Of a DNA stretch of 64,000 nt, positions 55,886 to 64,000 are shown piece by piece; within the stretch, counting starts at the first letter, position 1, and each line of letters begins with the position of its first letter. The notes under the pieces were generated by a model. It worked only from the letters and a program-made list of their open reading frames with translations, was not told where the DNA came from and did no database searches. Location of the stretch: contig JANPWX010000657.1 in NCBI GenBank assembly GCA_024734555.1, forward strand, positions 1 through 64,000. Direction: 5' to 3'. Both the position numbers and the translations under genes were made by a program. Origin of the DNA: Trochalopteron elliotii. Taxonomy: Eukaryota; Chordata; Aves; Passeriformes; Leiothrichidae.

Positions 55886-58800
55886 AATAGCAAATAATTT
55901 ATATTTGCGTGATTACATCCACTTCCCAAACCTCCAGCCCTCAAGGGTGAGAAAAAGGAGCTCTAAATTATTTTGTTGGAACCTCAGGCTCCATCCAAGC
56001 AGAAATCTGCCTAAATATGCAGGAATCCTGAGGAGACAGATCCATGAGTTATCCGGAACATTCTTCACTTCAACAACTCATCCCTGTCCTAAAAACCTCC
56101 TCAGAAAAAGAAAAAGTCACACCTTGTTCTCTGAATTTATCATCAGAGTGGAGTTTCTGGGGTGCTTTGGGCATTTCAGAGCCTTTTTTCTCCTTTCCAA
56201 ATCTTTTCTAAATGATAGGAAAAAAAAACATCAAAGGCCTTCTTGGCCCGAAATTTGCAGCGAGGTAAAAGTTCCCTCCTCTCCCTTATCAAGAAATTGA
56301 TTAATTGTGACAAAAGGCGGAGTATAAATGATAAGCAGAACAAAGCTCACTCAACAGCTCTGCTGGTTTGGGTGTTTCACCCTTGGGAAGAGAAATCCCA
56401 AAGTTGGAAGAGCTGAGGGAGAACCACGTTGTGGGGCTTTTCCAGGGAAGACTTTTCCTGCTTCTGCTTCGACCTTTTCCTCCTGGATTCCATCCATGGA
56501 GGAGAAGGATGGAAAAGCAAACTCCAGGAGCTGTGGAGCTGTTCGGGAAGGCCATAAAATGTGCAATATTTTACGACGGGCCATAATTCTTTTATTTTGT
56601 TAGGTTTTTTTCCAAGCATTATCTCCACTGCAGGTAATTTTATGGCTTTTCTTTGTGCTTCTCATGAGGAAAGTTGGGCACTTGGATCAGCCAAGTCAGG
56701 GCATGTTAAAAGTGAGACTTTGCCCACTTCTTTTAAAGTCAATGAATCACCTGGCTGGTGGTGGCATTCCCAGTTTTCCTTTAGAAAACTGAGAGGAATC
56801 CTTCTGAACATTCCTCCTCCTATCCTGGAAAAAAAAAAATTGTAATTCTAAGATGATTCTGATTCTAGAATTCTAATCCTAGAATTCTAAATTTGAATTC
56901 TAAATTCTAATTTTAAGATGGTCTCCCATGGGTTTTTTTATTCCCTTTCCCTTTTTTATTCTCTTTCCCTTTTTTATTCCCTTTTAAAAGAATTTCTTTT
57001 AAAAGTAGTTCAGTGAATTTTTATCTGTTTTTCCTCATTAATTATAAGGAGAAGCCGGGTTGGCTAACTCAGGGTTTAGGCCTCTCCACCTGGATTTGTA
57101 AAGGTGATTCCTACTTAACCCCTCAAAATTCCTACCTTAAACACAGCAAGTTAGGAAATACGTGGAAAATAGGAGCAACCAGGATGTGCAGCTTTCAGTT
57201 CCTGGAGGTTTTCCCAAATTTAGGAACTGCCAAGGGCACTGGGTCCAACCAGGCACACGAAAATTTAAAATCTTAAATCCATGTGACCATAAACCAGCCT
57301 TTGGTCACTTTTTCCTACTGAAATTCAGGAAAAATTGAACTCATATTGCAAAGAGAGAGTGTAAATTTCATGATTTACAGCAAGGAAGAGACTCTCAAGA
57401 GCATTTTTATTCCGTGGAATAAATCCGATTTATATTAATTTATAATTAATGATGATTGAACAAAAAAGTTTTTTTTTTTTTTTTAAATAGAACATTTAAA
57501 AAATTCCCTCCAAACCCAAACTAATAAAAACTTTAAATCTCACCAATGACTTTCATTTGGGACATTCCTGAGTGGTGTGGTTGACATTTTCTTTTTGTGA
57601 GTCAAATTTTTTTTTTTCCTCCCTACCCCTTGTTCACCTCTTGGCTCCACCAGGCCGAAGAATTTGATGACAAAGTCATGGAGAAAACCATACATGGAAG
57701 AAATTGGGAATTACAGCAAAATGATCCCATCCCTCTGTAATTTCCAACTTCTGTCCAAGGTGACTGCTAAGTGGAATTTTGGAAAAAAGAAGTCAAGGGA
57801 TAAACGCTCCAAGGATATTTGAACATCTCTCGAATTGCCATTCAGGCACTGGATAACACCGAGGATTTTGGTGTAGAAAAAAGTCAAATAAGCAGCTGAA
57901 AATCACAATAAATGAAGTACAAATTGGCCAATTTAATTCTGCCAAAATATAGAAAATGTAACCCTGATTTGGCATCTCCATCTTATATTAATATTCTTTA
58001 AAAGAGCAGCTCAGTGGCTTTATTTTAAATTAAATATTTAATTTTAATGTAATTGGGAACAGAATCCAATTTTTAGCTGATGATGATGATGACTGGGATC
58101 AATGAAAAGGATCACCAAAAATTGTCGGTGAGGATTAAAAACTCCAGGGATTTTTCTTTCCAAGCTCATTAGTGTACCCAGGGAGGAGCATCAGATGGAG
58201 GTTCAGCTTCCACTCCCTTCCACAGGTTTCTCTCCCAGGGAATTCCAAAATTACAGCAGATTGAGGTTTTCTTTAATCCCTATGGACATGCAGAAAATCT
58301 TTCACTAACAAAACAGATTATTTCTAATTAGACCCCACTTTTGCCTGCCTATTTACTCACCAATAATTTCAAAATTCAAAAAAGTTTCTGTTGTTACCCC
58401 CCCCAAAAAAGTACTTTTAAATTCATTGTAAATTTGTCTTTTCTCTTTAGATGCTTTTGTGAAGTTTTATTGAAAATTCTGGAGGTTTTCAGCTTAAATC
58501 TGATCCTTCTTTGTGTCACAACTACGATCTAAATTTAGAAGTCATTTTAAGCATCTCCAGTTTGGATTTTTTTCTGCAGTAGTGCCTCAGTCCAGGGAAT
58601 TGTAAATTCCCTCAAAATCCCAGAAGAACCAGACAACAGCTAATTTTTCCTTTGGAATATGAAGGCAATCCATCTTCTGCAAACCCTTAAACGCTGAATT
58701 TCAGCTGTTCCTTTGCTTCTTTTAGATTTTTTGCTGCGCGTGGCCACTTCCATATTTACAACCAGATTTACAAGGTTGAAATGGAGGCCGTGGAATAAAA

Positions 58801-59233
58801 TGGTCTAAATTACTGCAAAGCTCTGTTAAATAAAAAAAAAATAAAAAATAAAAAGGTCCCCCACAAAGCCATAAAAATGATGCATCTGCCTGGGATATTC
58901 CAGGGCCTTTTCCATCCAGGCAAAGGGAGATTTTTTGTCCAGCAATAATTCCTGCAAACCTCGCTCGTAAATATGCACTAATCAGTGCTGAGGGTTGCTC
59001 AAGTGGATCATAATTTTCCAGCTGAACTTGCTTTTGTTGACACTATTTTAGTTCAGATAGCTGACACTGAGTTATTTCTAGGGATGCAAAGGGATTGCCT
59101 CCCAGGGAAAGATAATTCCTGGGATTAAAGCCACTTTGGAGACAAAACTTACAGGTGAGCTGGCATCTGAATTCCTACTGCTGCAGGCTCAGCAGAGTTG
59201 GAAGGAATTCCCTGGGAAGTTATAAGATAGACC
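55886..59233. other. Single-copy AT-rich DNA, no gene seen
   Basis: ATTCTAGAATTCTAA-type motifs repeat at 56848-56918; TTCCCTTTTTTATT repeats at 56938-56985; T-run at 57470-57484; (A)nT patch at 58829-58855. No coding sequence recognised in 3.3 kb. Confidence 0.4.
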
Positions 59234-59830
59234 AGGGGGGAAAAAAAAAAAGGGGAAAAAAAAAAAGAAAAAAAGAAAAAAAGAAAAAAAGAAAAAAAAG
59301 AAAAAAGAAAAAAGGAATAAAAGAAAAAAAAGAAAAAAGAAAAAAGGAATAAAAGAAAAAAAGAAAAAAAGAAAAAATAAAAAAGGAAAAAGAAAAAAGA
59401 AAAGAAGAAGAAAGAAAGAAGAAAAAAGAAAAAAGAAAAGAAGAAAAAAGAAAAGAAGAAAAAAGAAAAAAGAAAAATGAAAAAATGAAAAGGGGAAAAA
59501 AGGAAAAACAGAAAAACAGAAAAAAAAGGGAAAAAGAAAAAAAAGAAAAAAGAAAAAAGAAAAAAAGAAAAAAGGAAAAAAGAAAAAAGAAAAAAGAAAA
59601 AAGGGAAAAAAGAAAAAAGAAGAAAAAAAAGAAAGAAAAAAAGAAAAAAGAAAAATGAAAAAAGGAAAAAGTAAAAAAGAAAAATGAAAAAAGGAAAAAA
59701 GAAAAAAGAAAAAAGAGAAAAAGAGAAAAAATGAAAAAAAGAAAAAAGAGAAAAAAGGAAAAAAGGGAAAAAAAAGAAAAAAAGAGAAAACAAAAGGAAA
59801 AAAAAAAGAAAAAAAAAAAGGAGAAAAAAA
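59234..59830 (+). repeat. Polypurine tract (A5-7 G)n, about 600 bp
   Basis: Almost only A and G on the plus strand, mostly AAAAAAG and AAAAAGG units with a handful of T or C. The reverse strand yields three overlapping open frames of 217-280 codons made of Phe, Ser and Leu, which are artefacts. Confidence 0.97.
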
Positions 59831-59875
59831 CCAAACCAAACCAAAACAAAACAAAACAAAAAAACAACAACAAAC
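59831..59875. repeat. (AAACC)n / (AAAAC)n / (AAC)n tail of the purine tract
   Basis: CCAAACCAAACCAAAACAAA continues the low-complexity tract and then passes into CAACAACAAA. Confidence 0.9.
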
Positions 59876-60715
59876 TTGCTTCGTGCCAAACCCGTCTGGT
59901 GGATCCAGAGGAGACGAAAAATAATTGAGTAAGAGTAATTCCCAGATGAAAGGAGGATACAGATAATTAATAACAGAGATACTGCCTCGATTAGTAATTC
60001 TGCTTATCACGTTCACAAAGCAAAAATCCAACCACAGTCATCCTTCCCAGTCTGGTGCTAGGACTGAACGTTCAGACATGGAGGCCTAAAGACAGAAAGA
60101 GGGAGCATTATCTTGCCTGACTTTATCAAAATTTTATTATATTCCATAGGATATTGGCCTGTAATTCACCTGTAATCACTAGACAGAGATAGGCTCCTGG
60201 AAGGCACAGAAAAAAGGCAAGGAAAGATTGGAAAAGAATTCAGGAGAAGAAAAGCAACAGCAGGGGTTTTTAAAAAAATATTTTAATATTTTTCTTTTCC
60301 TGTATCAATGGTCCATTTTTTAGTGATGGGCAGAACAGGAATCTGTTGTGTCTTAGACAATCAAATCTGTTACTGGAAGCAATCTGGATGTGGAAAGATG
60401 GCCAAGAAAATTAAAACCCCATTTTGGAACATACTTAATTGGTTTAAAATAGAAAACTAGGAGAGGAAAAAAAAACAAAAAAGGGGGGGGGGGACAGGCA
60501 AAAAAAATTTCTAAAATTGAATGAGACAATGATTTTCTCTTGAAAAATTGGTGTCTGGGTCCAGAATTTTTGTTTCAATGGAATATACTGGATTTACAGT
60601 ACAGAAAAGGACAGAACAGAATGGATCCCACCTCACTGAGGAGCTCTCACAATGATAAATACAGATGAACCTTGGTTTATTCAAAAGAAAATCATATTTT
60701 AGAAGCTACCACAGG
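59876..60715. other. Single-copy DNA with an 11-G run
   Basis: Eleven G at 60483-60493 after an A-rich stretch. No gene seen. Confidence 0.45.
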
Positions 60716-60837
60716 GTAAAAAATCATCTCGTTCCATGGGCAGAGAACACCTTCCACTATCCCAGGTGGCTCCAGGCTGGCCTTGGACAATTCCAGGGTT
60801 CCAGGGGCAGCCACAGTTTCTCTGGAAAACCTGTGCC
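60716..60837 (-). mobile_element. CR1 LINE 3' fragment, part 1 (split by LTR)
   Basis: ACCTTCCACTATCCCAGG, GGCCTTGGACAATTCCAGGG, CACAGTTTCTCTGGAAAACC then CTGTGCCAG, where the family-A LTR begins. About 25 CR1 bases that should follow are absent. Confidence 0.85.
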
Positions 60838-61397
60838 AGGGAAGGCTGAGCTGGAACAGAGACTGGACAGAGCTGGTGAATAAAGGAGATATTTATTAAA
60901 AGGCCTTTAAGGTACACCTTGGGCAGGACAAGAGCCTGGCCAGGGCTACACCCAAGGTGGACACAAAATGGACAAAAAATGGGCACAAAATGGGCACAAA
61001 ATGGACCCAAAATGGTCACAAAATGGGCACAAAATGGGCACAAAATGGACACAAAATGGACACAAAATGGAGACAAAATGGTCACAAAATGGACAAACAG
61101 TCACCAGGTCTCACACTTTGATAGGTTTTGGTCCATTTGCACATTGGGGTTGAACTGTCCAATTCCAGCTGCAGCTGATGCAGTCCCATCCTTCTTGTTT
61201 TCTCCCTTCAGCCACCCTTGTTTGTGCTTTTGGGCCTGAGAACTTGTCCCAGTTGTCCTTGGTGTGCAGCAGGAGAAGGATTTATTTTGTGTCCCTGCTG
61301 TGTGCAGAGAGCTGAGTGACACTGAGTGTGAGCTCAGAGCTGCACCCCTGGGCACCACAGAACATGGAATACATGAAAGTTAAAATTGAAGGCATCA
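60838..61397 (-). mobile_element. Solo LTR, family A (copy 8), nested in CR1
   Basis: The right end GAAGGCATCA is intact; the left end reads CAGGGAAGGCTGAG, lacking the usual TGATGCCTT. About 13 VNTR units at 60957-61097. Sense strand is minus. The left LTR tip and some CR1 bases were lost together, so no target duplication remains. Confidence 0.88.
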
Positions 61398-61555
61398 CTT
61401 CCTTCCCAAAATCCCATCTAAATCTGCTCTCTTCCACCTTAAAGCCATTCCCCTGTCCTGTCCCTCCAGGTCTCTGTAAATTCTCTCTCTCCATCTTTGC
61501 TGTAGGTTCCCTTCAGCTACTGGAAGGCAAAAATTAAGGGCAAAATCTCAGCTCC
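61398..61555 (-). mobile_element. CR1 LINE 3' fragment, part 2
   Basis: CTTCCTTCCCAAAATCCC, ATCTAAATCTGCTCTCTTCC, TTAAAGCCATTCCCCTGTCC and GTTCCCTTCAGCTACTGGAA continue the CR1 of 60716. Confidence 0.85.
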
Positions 61556-62739
61556 CTCAAACTATCTTGAAATACATGGAATTAGCTTTTGAAAGTTTCT
61601 GTCTTTACCCAGAACTCCTCCACTTGGATTAATTATGAATTAAAGATGTTCTTTAGGCTTTTGAGGCATGAATTAAGTGAGATGAATCCAGAGTGTGTTT
61701 GTGGTTTATCTTTTGGTTTGGTTTTTTTTTTTTTGTGCAATAAAGTGTCAGGTGTAGTCCAGAGCTTTAGGAATTAAAATCCTGACCTAATTTAAAGAAC
61801 ATCATGGGGACCATGTGTGGTTTTTTCCATATTCACTCTGAATTTGAGATTCGCTGTTCTCAAGGTGCCACAACATACGTGGACAGAGCGAAAAGGGCCC
61901 ATAAAATATGAATTCAGGCTGCTGTGACATAAATCTAAATGTCAGGAATCAGGGATTATGGAAGTCAGGAAAAACCAGGATGAGTCAACCCCCGAGGTGA
62001 AAGAATTCAGCCAGATTAATCAATGGAGTCCACAGAGACTGGAATGCTCAGATTATTCCTATAACATAAAACCAGATGTTTAAAAAAAAAAAATGCAGGA
62101 ACATTTATTGTGACTCAAAGGAAAGGTTAAAAATGAGCCACGAGGAAATTATGACATTGTCTGTATTGCCAAACCTGGAAATTTTATTGCAACTTCTCAG
62201 TATCTGGATTTTAAAGCTTTATATCTTGGTGATTCTATGGAATTTGTGATCCTTCCTGGATAATTTTGTGTAAAAAAAAAAAAAAAAAAAAAGCAAAGGC
62301 CAATATTTCACAAAAGTGATGACCCAAAAAAAAAAAAAAAAAAGTAACCATGTTGCTAAACAAATGTGACCCTCCAGGAGGAAATTCTGCTATTTCAAAA
62401 TGGGCTTTCATGTGGAAATAATGCCAAAATCAGGAGACCTCTCACAGAATTTGAAGTCTTGGTGGTAAAAACTGTCTTTCAGAAGTGGAAAATGTTTAAT
62501 TTTGAGGCAATTTTATACATAGAAACAGCATCTCGGAGCTGCTCTTGTAGGAGATATTCCCTTTAGGCGTTGGCTTCCTTAATTCTCTTAATATTTTCCG
62601 TGAAATAGTCCTGAATGTCTCCCAAAATGCCAAGAGGGAACGTGTGGGATGGGCTGGTGTCACCAGAGCTGCAGTCCCATAGCTCTGAGCCTGGCAGGTG
62701 ACCCTGCTCCAAGAGATAAGAGGGAAAACAGCTCCCATG
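61556..62739. other. Single-copy DNA with poly-A runs
   Basis: A-runs at 62271-62293 and 62325-62343 and a T-run at 61722-61735. No gene seen. Confidence 0.4.
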
Positions 62740-62964
62740 TCATGGAATTGTAGAATTCCAGCATGGTTTGGGTTGGGAGGGACCTTAAAGCCCATCTTGT
62801 TCCACCCTCTGCCATGGGCAGGGACACCTCCCGCTATCCCAGGGTGATCCAAGTGTCCAACCCGCCCTTGGACACTGCCAGGGATCCAGGGGCAGCCACA
62901 GGAAATCTGGGAATTCCATCCCAGCCAGGAATTCCTTCCCCAGATCCCACCCATCCCTGTCCTC
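62740..62964 (-). mobile_element. CR1 LINE 3' end, part 1 (split by LTR)
   Basis: CATGGAATTGTAGAATTCCA (terminal repeat), GGTTTGGGTTGGGAGGGACC, GGGACACCTCCCGCTATCCC and CCAGGAATTCCTTCCCCAG, ending CCATCCCTGTCCTC. The sequence continues across the LTR at 63279 with TGGCAGTGGGAAACC. Confidence 0.92.
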
Positions 62965-63278
62965 TGACACTGTTTTACACCACAATTGCACTTCAGAAGG
63001 ACTCTGGCCTTCAGAAGGCTGAAAATGACTCCTTTATTGTTGGGATGTGTCTCCCTTTTATATTATTTTACACAGACCAATTTAATTGGTGAAACAAAGA
63101 CAAACCTCTTCACTCACACTGGTCAGGCCAGAGGGACATCAAGAAGTCCCTCCTAGGGAAAAGAATGAAAACAAAGTTACAGTTTACAAAAACATTTCTC
63201 CTGTTTACAGAAAATTCCCTGGGAAAAGAATTTCAGAGAACCAAAACATCTCAGACACCAACCAGGGCTACAGTCCTC
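62959..63278 (-). mobile_element. Solo LTR, family B (copy 3), with 6-bp target duplication, nested in CR1
   Basis: The LTR is 62965-63272 (plus-strand ends TGACACTGTTTTAC and AACCAGGGCTACA), flanked by a perfect GTCCTC (62959-62964 and 63273-63278). Minus-strand TATA box and AATAAA are present. Removing the LTR and one GTCCTC rebuilds a continuous CR1. Confidence 0.96.
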
Positions 63279-64000
63279 TGGCAGTGGGAAACCATTCCCT
63301 GTGTCCTGTCCCTCCATCCCTTGTCCCCAGTCCCTCTCCAGCTCTCCTGGAGCCCCTTCAGGCCCTGCCAGGGGCTCTGAGCTCTCCCTGGAGCCTTCTC
63401 CTCTCCAGGGGAACATTCCCAGCTCTCCCAGCCTGGCTCCAGCCCTGGAGCAGCTCCGGGGCCTGCTCTGGATCTCTCCAGCAGCTCCTGTGGATTTTGG
63501 GATCGGGCTGGAGCAGCTGTGAAGGTGGGGAATCACCTGAATGGGGCAGAGGGGCAGAATTCCCACCCCTGGATCTCCTTTTCCAGCAGAAAATTCCAAC
63601 TTGACTTCTCTGGGAATTCCATCCCAGCCAGAAATCTCTTCCCAAAATCCCACCTAAATCTCCTTTTTCTGGCTCAAAGCCATTCCCTGTGTCCTGTCCC
63701 CCCATCCCTTGTCCCCACTCCCTCTCCAGCTCTCCTGGAGCCCCTTCAGGCCCTGCCAGGGGCTCTGAGCTCTCCCTGGAGCTTCTCCTCTCCAGGGGAA
63801 CATTCCCAGCTCTCCCAGCCTGGCTCCAGAGCAGAGGAGCTCCAGCATTTGGAACATTCCATGGCTTCCTTTGAACTCCAAGAGTTCCAGGTCCTTTTGA
63901 TGTTGTACTCCAGACCTGGACAAGCCACTCCAGGCGGGATCTCCCAAGGGAGGAGCAGAAGGGGACATTCACCTCCACAAACAGAGGTGACACCTCAGAA
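63279..64000 (-). mobile_element. CR1 LINE, part 2, with internal tandem duplication
   Basis: Reading the minus strand, block 1 (about 63850 down to 63620) and block 2 (about 63580 down to 63279) both contain GAGAGGGACTGGGGACAAGG-type sequence, joined by the same AGAGAAGTCAAGTTGGAATT junction as at 14720-14740. Further upstream CR1 sequence (GCAGAGGAGCTCCAGC, GGACAAGCCACTCCAGG) runs to the window edge. Block 2 continues through the LTR into 62740-62964, the true CR1 3' end. Confidence 0.85.

Noticed and set aside
59149..60031. Minus-strand open frames of 217-280 codons
   Set aside because: They translate the A/G tract into Phe/Ser/Leu runs in all three frames; composition, not a gene.
63086..63993. 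Frames of 158-211 codons on both strands
   Set aside because: CR1 3' region with a duplicated block and a nested LTR; not a host gene.

Overview
The window looks like 64 kb of intergenic or intronic DNA from a bird nuclear genome, most likely a songbird. The evidence is about two dozen CR1 LINE 3' fragments of avian type, many solo endogenous-retrovirus LTRs, AT-rich single-copy sequence, and no operon-like or bacterial structure. No intact protein-coding gene, rRNA, tRNA or CRISPR was found. The longest open frames are products of low-complexity DNA: a purine tract at 59.2-59.8 kb, a 21-bp minisatellite at 51.5-52.1 kb and hexamer repeats at 26.1 kb.

The only stretch that reads like a host gene is at 51,296-51,478. 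It resembles one exon of an SLC35F6-type transporter, with a splice-acceptor-like start, the SSFQML motif and two apparent frame disruptions. It stands alone and is best treated as a decayed or partial copy until checked.

Mobile elements. (1) LTR family A: eight solo copies of about 450-610 bp with TGATGCCTT/AAGGCATCA termini, 4-bp target duplications and an internal 11-bp VNTR of about 3 to 16 units (1.6, 3.4, 4.7, 19.1, 30.1, 32.7, 45.7 and 60.8 kb). (2) LTR family B: about 300 bp, TATA box and AATAAA, 6-bp target duplications (39.5, 42.5, 63.0 kb, plus two truncated copies at 40.0-40.6 kb). (3) LTR family C at 38.6, 39.9 and 44.9 kb, with a less certain LTR-like block at 48.1 kb. (4) Single LTRs at 28.2 and 45.4 kb. 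(5) A 1.38-kb composite at 6.3-7.7 kb that has 108-bp terminal INVERTED repeats and a perfect 6-bp target duplication, which a normal provirus should not have. Three LTRs are nested inside CR1 elements and one lies inside a tandem duplication whose sister copy preserves the empty site.

Tandem repeats. The most structured is at 23.06-24.85 kb: two subunits (about 75 and 84 bp) alternate with a variable number of the second subunit. Others are a 378-bp duplication at the left edge, a 217-bp duplication at 21.2 kb, a 310-bp duplication at 42.4-43.3 kb, a (TTATCC)n tract at 26.06 kb, the 21-bp minisatellite at 51.5 kb and a nearly 600-bp A/G tract at 59.2 kb. A run of eight Ns at 47,847-47,854 marks an assembly gap.

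Layout: 0-8 kb is LTR-rich with the inverted-repeat composite; 8-19 kb is mostly single-copy DNA with CR1 pieces; 19-26 kb is tandem and simple repeats; 27-34 kb mixes LTRs and CR1; 38.6-46.2 kb is a dense LTR cluster; 48-59 kb is mostly single-copy with the SLC35F6-like exon and minisatellite; 59-64 kb holds the purine tract and nested LTR/CR1 elements. Calls rest on reading the sequence and on remembered family consensus; no database search was run.
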